A stretch of DNA of 59,948 nt from assembly GCA_015058655.1 (NCBI GenBank), contig SVBX01000021.1, positions 1-59,948 of the forward strand, given 5' to 3'. The notes beneath the pieces were generated by a model, which was not told the DNA's origin, searched no databases, and saw only the letters and a program-made list of their open reading frames with translations. The DNA comes from Pseudoselenomonas ruminantium (GTDB lineage Bacteria; Bacillota; Negativicutes; Selenomonadales; Selenomonadaceae). Of the stretch, positions 43,828-52,358 are shown one piece after another. The translations under genes and the position numbers were made by a program. Every line of letters starts with the position of its first letter. Position 1 is the first letter of the stretch.

Positions 43828-43876
43828 TGAAAAAGCGTCCCCACCGAAGGCGGTGCCTTGGTGGGGGCGCTTTTTT
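43828..43876 (+). terminator. Terminator of the TolC-RND operon
   Basis: AAAAAGCG-CCCCACC and GGTGGGG-GCGCTTTTTT arms with a GC-rich loop, 8 bases after the pump stop. It may also stop the convergent GH84 transcript. Confidence 0.9.
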
Positions 43877-43900
43877 CGCAAGCAGGCGCACTGCTTGCGC

Positions 43901-45301
43901 CTATTTGTTCTGAGGTTGTTGCCGGGCTTCGTCGATCTCTGTCAGCAGGGCCCGGGCGCATTTTTCTGAGATAAGGGCCTGAGAGTCATATGCCTTCACT
44001 TCTGCCAGGGCCTCTTCAAAGGCTGGGGCTTTGTCCTGCTGACCGGAGAGCAGGGCCAGACCCAGAAGGTCGGCTTTGACTATGCGGCGGAGCTGGTCGA
44101 TTTGGGGGAGGAACTCTACCAATCTCTCAGGCGGCAGCTTGGTCAGCAGCTTGTTGAGGGATTTGTCCAGCAGCAGCAGTTCTTTGTTCAGCTTGCGCTT
44201 GGCCCGGGCGATTTTGTGCTTGCTTCCGCTTTGGCGGGCCTGCCAGTAGGCGTCGGCCAGGGAACGCATCTTCTGCCCGTCCTCCGGGCCGATTTCGGCC
44301 CAGCTCACCTTCATGTGCTGGGAGTGGTCGGCAAATCTTTCCATATCCGGGGCCAGATGGCCGTATTCCTTTTTCAAGGCTTGCTTCCAGGCCTTGTGCG
44401 CATTGTATCTTTCTGGGTTTTTGGCGTATTTGGCGCCGGTTATGAGACTGATTTTTGAGAGTCCGGCATACTGCATGGGGTTGAAGAAAATGGCCGGCAG
44501 TTTTTCCTGGCGGGGCAGTTTCTCTATGGGGCCCAAGGCGAGTTTTTGCGGCAGGTAGTCGCTGACGGGGTAGTTCCACCACAGTCCCAGCTGGCGGTGG
44601 TAAAGCTTGTTGGCTTTTTGGTAGTCCTCGTCCGTCAGGCCGTCCGGCACCACTTTTTCTCCCGTGTAGAGCACCATGATGTCCTTATTGAGGTTAGTGG
44701 AAAAGTCCTCTGTATAGGTTTTGGTCTGGCCGTCTGACAGCATATCCTCCCGGAAATATTCCGTGGGCACGGTGAGGAGTGGGGCTATGTCCTGATGCGT
44801 CTTGACGAAATTTTCTTCCAGCCAGTTCAGGAAGGCTGCCTGGCCCTTGCCGTCCTTGTTTTCGATATCGTCGAAGAAAATGGCAAAGTCCCGCACCCCC
44901 AGCTCATACATGGCGGTGAGCTTTTCCTGCATGGCCCGCTTGTCACGGTCGCCTGCGGCGCCCCAGAAGTGTATGTCGAGGCCGGGGGACACGGCAAAGA
45001 TAAAGCGCACCTGGCTGGCTTTTGCTTCCTCAATGAGCCTGGACATTTCTGCCAGCTTCTCAGGCGGATAAGGCTCCCGCCACTTGGCCCTGTGGTAGGG
45101 GTCGTCCTTAGGGGCATAGATGTAGGCGTTCAGCCCCTCCCGCTGGCAGAAGCGCAGCATGTTCAGCCGGTCTGCCTGTGACCAGGGGGTGCCGTAGAAA
45201 CCCTCCACAATGCCCCGCAGGGGAATGGGGGCGGCGGCAGCGAGGGAGATATTTCCTATAAGCAAAAAAAATGCCAGCGCCATGGCACAGAGAATTTTCA
45301 T
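43901..45301 (-). CDS. Secreted GH84-like beta-N-acetylglucosaminidase
   Basis: The start is the ATG giving MKILCAMALAFFLLIGNISL, with AAGGAGC upstream; a 32-codon extension upstream would hide the signal peptide. The 466-residue product has a signal peptide cut near AAAAP. The GH84 catalytic barrel begins PLRGIVEGFYGTPWSQADRL. It continues with YIYAPKDDPYHRAKWREPYP and carries the catalytic Asp pair in VRDFAIFFDDIENKDGK (about residue 145). TVPTEYF and WWNYPVSD also match. GH84 enzymes remove beta-linked GlcNAc, for example from hyaluronan, glycoproteins or O-GlcNAc sites. The C-terminal 150 residues are helical and Lys/Leu-rich. Location is periplasm or surface. Confidence 0.9.
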   Translation of the reverse strand: MKILCAMALAFFLLIGNISLAAAAPIPLRGIVEGFYGTPWSQADRLNMLRFCQREGLNAYIYAPKDDPYHRAKWREPYPPEKLAEMSRLIEEAKASQVRFIFAVSPGLDIHFWGAAGDRDKRAMQEKLTAMYELGVRDFAIFFDDIENKDGKGQAAFLNWLEENFVKTHQDIAPLLTVPTEYFREDMLSDGQTKTYTEDFSTNLNKDIMVLYTGEKVVPDGLTDEDYQKANKLYHRQLGLWWNYPVSDYLPQKLALGPIEKLPRQEKLPAIFFNPMQYAGLSKISLITGAKYAKNPERYNAHKAWKQALKKEYGHLAPDMERFADHSQHMKVSWAEIGPEDGQKMRSLADAYWQARQSGSKHKIARAKRKLNKELLLLDKSLNKLLTKLPPERLVEFLPQIDQLRRIVKADLLGLALLSGQQDKAPAFEEALAEVKAYDSQALISEKCARALLTEIDEARQQPQNK

Positions 45302-45349
45302 TTTCACGAGCTCCTTTTTGACGATGAATTTTCCGTGTATGTCTAATAT

Positions 45350-45378
45350 ATAATATATTTTTTTCCCTTTTCTGGCAA
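45350..45378 (-). promoter_or_regulatory. Promoter of the GH84 gene
   Basis: On the minus strand TTGCCA (45378-45373), 17 bases, TATTAT (45355-45350). A miniature element lies just upstream, beginning at 45398. Confidence 0.6.
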
Positions 45379-45397
45379 GGCATGAGGGTAAAATCAT

Positions 45398-45639
45398 CAG
45401 AAGCGTTTCATAAATTTGTATATGACTGCAACCCTTGCCTTCCCCTCTGGGGGCGGCGAAGCCGCGGGAGCCCGGTGGGCTCCCTGGTGCGTGCCCCGAT
45501 AGGGGCGGATGAGGTGCAATCTAACTGGTTATGTTAACATAAATTGTTAGTTCCCCACCTCATCCGTCAGCCTTCGGCTGCCACCTTCCCCAAGGGGGAA
45601 GGCTCTTTAGGCTAACATAAAGTTTATGAAACGCTCCTG
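45398..45639. mobile_element. MITE with 17-bp inverted ends and 10-bp target duplication
   Basis: The ends CAGAAGCGTTTCATAAA (45398-45414) and TTTATGAAACGCTCCTG (45623-45639) are inverted with one mismatch. Perfect direct repeats GTAAAATCAT flank the element at 45388-45397 and 45640-45649. The core 45437-45604 is a CCTTCCCC-type palindromic repeat with GGGAGCCC/GGGCTCCC arms. It encodes nothing. It differs in end sequence from the copies at 140 and 33507 but has the same duplication length and kind of core. 45650-45860 shows no supported gene. Confidence 0.85.
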
Positions 45640-45860
45640 GTAAAATCATGGGCGGGGCAGGGATAGGGGGGCGAGAGAGAGAAGTATGCACCCATATGGG
45701 GTGGTGTTCGGACGGAAAGGAAAATCCTGCATGAAAAAGATCTTGCTGACAGCTGCCTATGAGTACAGGGAAGGGGAAAGGCTGGGCAACAGGGTGCTGC
45801 TGCAAGTGAAGAAAAGATGAAGCCAGAACCCAAGTGGTGAATAGGCTGCCCGCAGGGCAG

Positions 45861-45904
45861 AAAACAAGCCGCCAGGCAGGAAAATCCCGCCTGGCAGCTT
45901 TTAT
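45861..45904 (-). terminator. Terminator of the nucleotidyltransferase-HEPN gene
   Basis: GCCGCCAGGCAGG and CCCGCCTGGCAGC arms around AAAAT. On the minus strand the hairpin is followed by TTGTTTT. Confidence 0.75.
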
Positions 45905-45927
45905 ATTGCTTATTTGTCCGCAATGTT

Positions 45928-46617
45928 TCACTCCATCAGCCGCAGCCGCAGTTCTTCGCATAGCTCCCGCAGCGGTGGCAGGTAATGGCTGAAAATCAGC
46001 GCTGTCACGGCTTGAGCCCGTTCCTCATCGTAGACATGGATGGCTATGTTGCGCTTCTTCAGCATATCCAGCCACACGGCTTCATCCTTTAGCCAGCCCA
46101 GGGCATAGGCGGCTTTGAAGATTTCTCTGGGGGAGCCTGTGGCTGCTTCGGCTATGCCGTGCAGGGCAAGCGCATCTTTCAAGGCTTTCCAGGACAGCTC
46201 AAAGGTCAGATTGAACTGCCCTATGATACCCATGCGGTAGATTTCGCTACGGGCAGCTTCTTTGGGGTCGGCGTGCTCCAAAACCTTCAGGCAGCTGGCA
46301 AAGGCTTCGTATTTTTTCATTTCTTCTGCTCCTGTCGCATATAAATCTATACCATCGCGGTCTATTTCGGCTTGTAGTTCCCGGGAGATGCCTTCGCTTA
46401 GATTGACTACATCGAAGGACAGCAGGGTATGGGTTTCTTCTTCCAGGGCGTAGGTGAAGCCCGTCACATCACCCCCAGCTACAGCCAGATCCACATCGCT
46501 GCGCTGGTGATTGTCCCTGCGGGCCCGGGAGCCGAACAGGAGAAGCCGCCGGATATCAAATTTTTTGGCCAGTTGCACGATTTCTGCGCAAAGGCTTGTG
46601 GGCAGGTCATATTGCAT
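45928..46617 (-). CDS. Nucleotidyltransferase-HEPN fusion protein
   Basis: This 229-residue protein joins two families normally encoded separately. Residues 1-100 are a minimal nucleotidyltransferase with RLLLFGSRARRDNHQRSDVDLAV (GSx10DxD, about 29-44) and a third acidic strand (LLSFDVVNL). Residues about 100-229 are an HI0074-type HEPN bundle (KKYEAFASCLKVLEHADPKE, FELSWKALKDAL) ending in LKKRNIAIHVYDEE, which matches RX4HXY. In two-gene MntA/HepT systems the enzyme AMPylates the Tyr of this motif to block the RNase. Here target and modifier are one chain, so toxin control could be in cis. It is a single gene with its own terminator. Confidence 0.88.
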   Translation of the reverse strand: MQYDLPTSLCAEIVQLAKKFDIRRLLLFGSRARRDNHQRSDVDLAVAGGDVTGFTYALEEETHTLLSFDVVNLSEGISRELQAEIDRDGIDLYATGAEEMKKYEAFASCLKVLEHADPKEAARSEIYRMGIIGQFNLTFELSWKALKDALALHGIAEAATGSPREIFKAAYALGWLKDEAVWLDMLKKRNIAIHVYDEERAQAVTALIFSHYLPPLRELCEELRLRLME

Positions 46618-46863
46618 AGGGAACAGCCACCTTTACATTTGGGTATGTTTTCAACCAAAGAATGTTTTTTTGCTACGGAGTGCCTTAGCTTTATTTTAAG
46701 GTAAAGAAACTGAAAAGACAATATTTGGCAGGGGGCGTGCAAGGCGATAAACTTGCTTTGAATAATTTGAGGGAGAGAATAGAGGATTTCAAGGAATTTT
46801 GGCGAATAAATCATGTTTAGTTTGCAAAAATTTTTTGTATCGTTATTTGGGAGAGGCATGATC

Positions 46864-48687
46864 ATGCATACAGAATTTTTGATGGGCAATGAGGCGATTG
46901 CCCTGGGGGCGCTGGCGGCGGGGATTCACCTGGCGGCGGGGTACCCTGGCACTCCTTCTACGGAGGTGCTGGAGACAGTGGCTCGCAGAAGCGGGGAAAA
47001 GGTTCATGTGGAGTGGTCCACCAATGAGAAGGCGGCCCTGGAGATGGCGGCGGGGGCGGCTTATAGCGGCGCCCGGGCGCTGGTGACCATGAAGCAGGTG
47101 GGGCTGAATGTGGCGGCTGACCCGCTGATGAGCCTGGAATATGTGGGCATCAAGGGCGGTCTGGTGCTGATGGTGGCAGATGACCCAGGGCCCATTTCCT
47201 CCCAGACGGAGCAGGATACCCGCACCTTTGCGGCCTTTGCCAAGGTGCCGATTTTCGACCCCTCCACGGTAGCGGAGGCCTACGAGATGATCCAGGAGGC
47301 CTTCGACCTGTCGGAGAAATACGGCACTCCCGTGATTTTCCGGGCCACCACCCGCATCGACCACGGCTATGAGTCCATTGAGGTGAAGGAGCCGGAGGAA
47401 TATCTGCAGCTGCCGGTGGAGGGCTTTGTGAAGGATTCCTCCCGCTGGGTGATTTTCCCCCGGCTTTCCCGGAAAAATCATGAGCTTATCGAGGCGCGGA
47501 ATGTGAAGCTGTCGGAGGTTTTCTCCGCTTATGAAAAAAATGAGCTGGCAAGGGAGAAGGCGCCGCTGCCCCAGGGGAAGCGGCGGGGGATTGCCTCGGC
47601 GGGCATCAGCTATCGCTATGCTCTGGATCAGCTGGGGGAAGGGGCAGAGGAGGTACGCCGCCTGAAGGTGGCCACGCCCTTTCCCTTCCCTGAGCAGCTG
47701 GCGAGGACCTTCCTGACGGATTTGGACGAAGTCCTCTGCCTTGAGGAGCTGGACCCTGTCCTGGAGCGGGCCCTTACCTATGTGGCCGGGAAATACCATC
47801 TGCCGGTGCGGATCCGGGGCAAGCTCACGGGGGATATGCCCCCGGCAGGGGAGAACACGCCGGCTATCGTGGGGGCGGCTTTGGCAAAGTTTTTGGAGCA
47901 GGAGGCGCCGTCTGCTCCCCTGGAGGTGACGGTGGAGCTGCCCCAACGCCCGCCGGTGCTTTGCGCAGGCTGTCCCCATCGGGCTTCTTTCTACGCTGTG
48001 AAGCAGGCCATGAAAGGGGAAAAGACGATTTTCTGCGGGGATATCGGCTGCTATACCCTGGGCAATGCCATGCCTCTTGACATGTGCGACACCTGCCTCT
48101 GCATGGGGGCGGGCATCAATATCGCCCAGGGAGTCTACCATCTGGCTCCCGACACGAAGTGCTTCGCCTTCGTGGGGGACTCCACCTTCTTCGCTTCAGG
48201 CATCACCGGGGTGGTGAATGCCTGCTACAATCAGGCGGAAATGGTGCTGGTGGTGCTGGATAACTCCACCACCGCCATGACAGGCCATCAGCCCCATCCG
48301 GGAACAGGCCGCACCATCCGCGGCGAGGTGGCTCACAAGGTCAGCATCGAGAAGGTGCTGGAGGCCATCGGACTGCAGGAGGTAGTGACCCTTGACCCCT
48401 TTGACTTGCCAAAGGCCGTGGCAGAGGTGCAGCGGCTGGCAGCTCTGCCAGGGGTGAAGGCCATCATCTTCCGCTCGCCCTGCATCGCTCTGGAGAAATC
48501 CTCACAGCGTTGCGCCGTGCAGGCAGATACCTGCATTGGCTGCCAGAAGTGCATTCGGGAGTTGGGCTGCCCTGCACTTCACCTGGAGGGGAAAAAGGCA
48601 AAGATTGACCAAGCCCTTTGCACAGGCTGCGGCCTTTGCGCCCAGGTTTGTCCCGTGAAGGCCATAGGAGGTGGGGAAAATGTCTGA
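46864..48687 (+). CDS. iorA: Indolepyruvate ferredoxin oxidoreductase alpha subunit
   Basis: The start is taken at MHTEFLMGNEAIALG (607 residues), 7 bases after GGGAGAGG; two earlier in-frame ATGs are too near or unsupported. The N-terminal pyrimidine-like domain has AAGYPGTPSTEVLE and EWSTNEKAALEMAAGA. The thiamine diphosphate domain has RPPVLCAGCPHRASFYAV and CGDIGCYTLG, with the magnesium motif GDSTFFASGITGVVNACYNQ. The C-terminus carries two 4Fe-4S motifs (CIGCQKCIRELGCP and CTGCGLCAQVCP). With IorB it oxidatively decarboxylates aryl pyruvates to aryl-acetyl-CoA and reduces ferredoxin. The adjacent paaK fits aromatic amino acid fermentation. Confidence 0.96.
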   Translation: MHTEFLMGNEAIALGALAAGIHLAAGYPGTPSTEVLETVARRSGEKVHVEWSTNEKAALEMAAGAAYSGARALVTMKQVGLNVAADPLMSLEYVGIKGGLVLMVADDPGPISSQTEQDTRTFAAFAKVPIFDPSTVAEAYEMIQEAFDLSEKYGTPVIFRATTRIDHGYESIEVKEPEEYLQLPVEGFVKDSSRWVIFPRLSRKNHELIEARNVKLSEVFSAYEKNELAREKAPLPQGKRRGIASAGISYRYALDQLGEGAEEVRRLKVATPFPFPEQLARTFLTDLDEVLCLEELDPVLERALTYVAGKYHLPVRIRGKLTGDMPPAGENTPAIVGAALAKFLEQEAPSAPLEVTVELPQRPPVLCAGCPHRASFYAVKQAMKGEKTIFCGDIGCYTLGNAMPLDMCDTCLCMGAGINIAQGVYHLAPDTKCFAFVGDSTFFASGITGVVNACYNQAEMVLVVLDNSTTAMTGHQPHPGTGRTIRGEVAHKVSIEKVLEAIGLQEVVTLDPFDLPKAVAEVQRLAALPGVKAIIFRSPCIALEKSSQRCAVQADTCIGCQKCIRELGCPALHLEGKKAKIDQALCTGCGLCAQVCPVKAIGGGENV

Positions 48688-49276
48688 GAGAAGTCTGCAA
48701 AATATCATCCTCTGCGGCGTGGGAGGACAGGGCACAATCCTGGCGGCAAAGATTCTGGCGGCGGCAGCCATGAATCGCGGCCAGCGGGTCATGACCGCTG
48801 AGACCATCGGCATGGCCCAGCGGGGAGGCAGCGTGTTCTCCCATCTGCGCCTGGGGCCTGCGGGGAGCAAGGGGGCAAATTCTCCTCTGATTCCCCAGGG
48901 CCAGGCCCATCTTATCCTGGGCTTTGAGCCGGCGGAGGCGGCGCGGCACTTGCCTTTCCTGGGCAAAGACGGTATGGTGGTGGCCGCCCGGCAGCCCCTG
49001 CCCCCGGTCAGCGCCCTGATTGGCCAGAGCAGCTACCAGGCAGAGGAGATTTACAGCTTTCTGGAGAGCCACAGCCGGGCGCATTTCGTGGACACTCAGC
49101 GGGCCTTGCAGGAGCTGGGCTCGGCCAAGGTGCTGAATGTGCTGCTGTTGGGGGCGGCCCAGCGCCTGGGTGCCCTGGATTTTTCCCAGGAGGAATTGCT
49201 GGTGGCCATGCGGGGTCTGGTGCCGGAAAGATTCCACGCCCTGAATGAGCGCGCGTTGATGTATGAGTTCAAGTAA
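48680..49276 (+). CDS. iorB: Indolepyruvate ferredoxin oxidoreductase beta subunit
   Basis: The start is MSERSLQNIILCGVGGQG, after AGGAGGTGGGG, overlapping iorA by 8 bases (198 residues). The gamma-type domain of 2-oxoacid oxidoreductases is clear: CGVGGQGTILAAKILAAAA, TAETIGMAQRGGSVFSHLRLG. It provides the CoA-binding and interface part of the IorAB complex in the cytoplasm. Expression is coupled with iorA. Confidence 0.95.
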   Translation: MSERSLQNIILCGVGGQGTILAAKILAAAAMNRGQRVMTAETIGMAQRGGSVFSHLRLGPAGSKGANSPLIPQGQAHLILGFEPAEAARHLPFLGKDGMVVAARQPLPPVSALIGQSSYQAEEIYSFLESHSRAHFVDTQRALQELGSAKVLNVLLLGAAQRLGALDFSQEELLVAMRGLVPERFHALNERALMYEFK

Positions 49277-49317
49277 GAGACAGAGTTTTGACTACGGCAG
49301 AAAAAGAGGGATGCAAC

Positions 49318-50553
49318 ATGAAAATCAATGAGTCACAACTTCAGCAGGTAGACAAGCAGATCAAGCGGCTGCTCCAGACGGGGAATTTCTATGGGCAGCG
49401 TCTCAAGGAAGCGGGGGTTGAGGGCGTGGCCTCCGTGGAGGATTTCACGCAGCTGCCCTTTTCCCAGAAGGAGGACCTGCGTGAGGCCTATCCCCTGGGA
49501 CTGATGGCAGTGCCGGAGGAGCAGGTGGTACGCATCCATTCCTCATCCGGCACTACGGGGACGCCGGTTATCATTCCCTATACGGCCAAGGATGTGGAGG
49601 ACTGGGCCGTGATGTTCAAGCGCTGCTATGAGTTTGCAGGCATCACACCCAAGGACCGCATCCAGATTACCCCGGGCTACGGCCTCTGGACGGCGGGCAT
49701 CGGCTTCCAGAACGGCGCGGAGAAACTGGGGGCCATGGTAGTCCCCATGGGGCCGGGCAATACGGAAAAGCAGATTCAGATGATGCTGGATATGAAGACC
49801 ACGGTACTCACCGCCACTTCTTCCTATGCGCTGCTCCTGGCTGAGGAAATCCAGAAGCGGGGCCTGCAGGACAAGATATGTCTCAAGAAGGGGGTCATCG
49901 GCTCAGAGCGCTGGGGGCAGAAAATCCGCGAGCGCATCTCGAAGGAGCTGGGCATCGAGCTTTACGATATCTACGGCTTGACGGAAATCTACGGCCCCGG
50001 CATCGGCATCAGCTGCTGCCATGACAATGGCATGCACATCTGGGATGACTATGTCTATCTGGAAATCATCGACCCGGCCACGGGGAAGAATGTCCCCGAC
50101 GGGCAGTTCGGCGAAATCGTCCTCACGACCCTGGTGAAAGAGGGAGCGCCCCTGATTCGCTACCGCACCCACGATATTTCCCGCATCCTGCCGGGAGACT
50201 GCCCCTGCGGCCAGTCCTATCCCCGCATCGATGTGATTTCGGGCCGCAGTGATGACATGATGAAAATCAAGGGCGTCAATGTGTTCCCGAAGCAGATTGA
50301 GGAAGTGCTGGCCACCTTCCCGGAGCTGTCCAGCGAATACCAGATACGCCTCTCCCATCTGGAGGGCAAGGACACCATGCGCATTTATGTGGAGACCACA
50401 GGCGATGTGGACTTCCTGGGCATCGCCAAGCAAATCGCCGCCGCCGTCAGGAGCAAGATTGGCTTCACCCCCCTGGTCAAGGTGGTGGAAATCGGCATCC
50501 TGCCCCGCAGCGAGAAGAAGACCAAGCGCGTGATAGACGAGCGGTACGAATAA
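49318..50553 (+). CDS. paaK: Phenylacetate--CoA ligase
   Basis: The start is MKINESQLQQVDKQ (411 residues), after GAGGGA; a TTG 30 bases upstream is less likely. It is an adenylate-forming enzyme of the PaaK group: P-loop IHSSSGTTGTPVIIPYT (about 71-87), GYGLWTAGIGFQNGAEKLG, IYGLTEIYGPGIG and the hinge SGRSDDMMKIKGVNVFP. It activates phenylacetate or related aryl acetates with ATP and CoA, or works in reverse to conserve energy from aryl-acetyl-CoA made by IorAB. The three genes form one operon (11 to 40 base gaps) closed by a terminator. Confidence 0.95.
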   Translation: MKINESQLQQVDKQIKRLLQTGNFYGQRLKEAGVEGVASVEDFTQLPFSQKEDLREAYPLGLMAVPEEQVVRIHSSSGTTGTPVIIPYTAKDVEDWAVMFKRCYEFAGITPKDRIQITPGYGLWTAGIGFQNGAEKLGAMVVPMGPGNTEKQIQMMLDMKTTVLTATSSYALLLAEEIQKRGLQDKICLKKGVIGSERWGQKIRERISKELGIELYDIYGLTEIYGPGIGISCCHDNGMHIWDDYVYLEIIDPATGKNVPDGQFGEIVLTTLVKEGAPLIRYRTHDISRILPGDCPCGQSYPRIDVISGRSDDMMKIKGVNVFPKQIEEVLATFPELSSEYQIRLSHLEGKDTMRIYVETTGDVDFLGIAKQIAAAVRSKIGFTPLVKVVEIGILPRSEKKTKRVIDERYE

Positions 50554-50598
50554 GGGGAAGCTATTCACCGAAGTTTGACGGGATTGCAACAGACAGAA

Positions 50599-50632
50599 AA
50601 AGGACTCAGCCACAACCGGCTGAGTCCTTTAT
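50599..50632. terminator. Bidirectional terminator after paaK
   Basis: AAAGGACTCAGCC and GGCTGAGTCCTTT form a perfect 13-bp stem with a 6-base loop. It serves paaK and the convergent secreted-protein gene. Confidence 0.92.
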
Positions 50633-50670
50633 AGTGAATATCACAAAGAGTGCCAATTAGCCTTTCCCTC

Positions 50671-51267
50671 TTACTGCTTGTCTTTGGCAATGGAGCCCCA
50701 GCCTGCGCCCAGGTCGGAGTAGCCAAACCAATTCGCATTGGCATCCCAGTTGAACTGATAGCGCTGGCACTTGCCGCTCTTTTCAAAGGCCAGCACCAGA
50801 TCCCCGTTTTTCAAGGCTACGATGTAGGGATAGGCGCCCCGCTCGTGGGCGTAGTTCTGGCTGTCGATATAGACTACCAGTTTCTGGGCATCGGGAGAAT
50901 AGCCCAGGAGGCAGGCGCGGTCGATGGACTGCAGCACATAGAACTGCTCGCTGTTGCTGGTGTTCTTGATCACGCGGAAGGTATAGCCGTAGTCGACCTT
51001 GGGGAAGTGCTCGTCATTGATTTTCTTGTCGTTCAGCCAGACAATCAAATGCAGCCGCTTGTCATTGTTCAAGGGCAGGAGCTTTCTCATCTGGAACTTG
51101 AGGGGGCCGTAGGGGGTAGTGAAAGTTTCTGACAGGGCTTGGTCGGTTTTCAGCTCTTCGGTGAAATTCTTTGCCTCATAGGTCATCTGGTAGGACTCGG
51201 CCGCGAAGCAGGCCGTAGTGAAGGCCATGAGCAATAGCGTCAGTACGGCGACAACAGATTTTTTCAT
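50671..51267 (-). CDS. Exported protein of unknown function
   Basis: The start is the ATG giving MKKSVVAVLTLLLMAFTTAC, with AGGAGGGA upstream; an 18-codon extension lacks support. 198 residues include a signal peptide (cleavage near CFAAES, though the Cys could also make it a lipoprotein-like end). The mature part is beta-rich with TPYGPLKFQMRKLLPLNNDK, LHLIVWLNDKKINDEHF and a C-terminal NWDANANWFGYSDLGAGWGS. No family is recognised. It is a single gene sharing a terminator with paaK. Confidence 0.78.
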   Translation of the reverse strand: MKKSVVAVLTLLLMAFTTACFAAESYQMTYEAKNFTEELKTDQALSETFTTPYGPLKFQMRKLLPLNNDKRLHLIVWLNDKKINDEHFPKVDYGYTFRVIKNTSNSEQFYVLQSIDRACLLGYSPDAQKLVVYIDSQNYAHERGAYPYIVALKNGDLVLAFEKSGKCQRYQFNWDANANWFGYSDLGAGWGSIAKDKQ

Positions 51268-51462
51268 AAGATTCCCTCCTACTTGAGATGAAATGGGTTG
51301 ATTCAAGGCACGCTGATTCAATGAACTTGGCCCGGGTTTTCAGGGATAGCCTCGTCCCGTGAAGATGGCTTCAGCGAATCGACCAACACGCCCTTGCTTA
51401 TGACTAGGCAAAACTAGCTTAAAATTTGTATTCTTCGAGAGGGGAGAGTTTTCCTTCTCCTT

Positions 51463-51492
51463 TTGACAGACTTTTTCCCTTCCTGCTAGAAT
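51463..51492 (+). promoter_or_regulatory. Promoter of larE
   Basis: TTGACA (51463-51468), 18 bases, TAGAAT (51487-51492) with an extended -10 TGC. It lies only 24 bases before the larE ATG. Confidence 0.7.
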
Positions 51493-51515
51493 AGGAAGAA
51501 AAGGGGGGGCGGAAA

Positions 51516-52307
51516 ATGGAAGGAAAGATTGAGAGGCTGCTGGCGCTCTTGCAAAGCTCCGGCAGTGTAGTGGTAGCCCTGTCCGGGGGCGTGGACAGCA
51601 TGACTCTGGCCAAGGCCGCTTATCTGGCTTTGGGAGAGAAGGCGGTGGCTGTCACGGCAGAGTCGGAGCTGGTGTCGGCAGAGGAAAGGGAAGATGCCAG
51701 GCTCGGGGCGCACTCCATCGGCCTACGGCATGTGTGGCTGGAGGCAGATGACCTGTCCCGGCCCGAGGTGCGGAAAAATGACAGGGAGCGCTGCTACTAT
51801 TGCAAGCGCTACCGCATGGAAAAGATAATTGACTGGGCCAGGGGGGCGGGCTTTGCCGTGGTGGCAGATGGCTCCAATGTGTCAGATGGCAGCGACTACC
51901 GCCCCGGCGCCAGAGCCCTGAGGGAACTTGGCGTGCGCTCACCTCTGGCAGAGTGCGGCTTCACGAAAGAGGAGATTCGGAGTCTGGCCCAAAAGTGGGG
52001 CTTGCAGGTCTGGGACAAGCCCAGCGCCGCCTGTCTGGCTTCGCGGGTATCCTACGGCATCGAGCTCACCCCGGAGCGCCTCAGGCGCATCGATGAAGCA
52101 GAGCAGTACCTGAGGGGCTTGGGATTCCGCGGCCAGCTGCGGGTGCGTGACCACGGGATCCTGGCCCGCATAGAGGTGGCCGGCGACATGTGGACTTTGG
52201 CGGCAGCCCATAGAGAGGACATTGCCTGCAGGCTGAAGGACCTGGGCTTTGCCTATGTGACCTTGGATATGGCAGGCTACCGCATGGGCAGCCAGAATGA
52301 AGGGTAG
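51516..52307 (+). CDS. larE: LarE-type ATP-dependent sulfur transferase
   Basis: The 263-residue protein has the PP-loop SGGVDSMTLAKAA (about 23-35), ERCYYCKRYRMEKI (about 91-104), VADGSNVSDGSDYRPG, and the sacrificial-Cys segment WDKPSAACLASRV (Cys near residue 173). LarE adenylates and then thiolates pyridinium dicarboxylate mononucleotide during synthesis of the nickel-pincer cofactor of lactate racemase and related enzymes. No larA, larB or larC is in the window. The gene is followed after about 50 bases by a HAD phosphatase. Confidence 0.92.
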   Translation: MEGKIERLLALLQSSGSVVVALSGGVDSMTLAKAAYLALGEKAVAVTAESELVSAEEREDARLGAHSIGLRHVWLEADDLSRPEVRKNDRERCYYCKRYRMEKIIDWARGAGFAVVADGSNVSDGSDYRPGARALRELGVRSPLAECGFTKEEIRSLAQKWGLQVWDKPSAACLASRVSYGIELTPERLRRIDEAEQYLRGLGFRGQLRVRDHGILARIEVAGDMWTLAAAHREDIACRLKDLGFAYVTLDMAGYRMGSQNEG

Positions 52308-52358
52308 CTTAGGTGGCTGTGCTTGGCGCCTGATTACTTGATAGGGAGAGTTGTACCA

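Noticed and set aside
41412..43961. An 849-codon minus-strand frame across the RND pump.
   Set aside because: It is antisense to a complete AcrB-type pump and its translation is His/Gly/Gln-rich without domain features.
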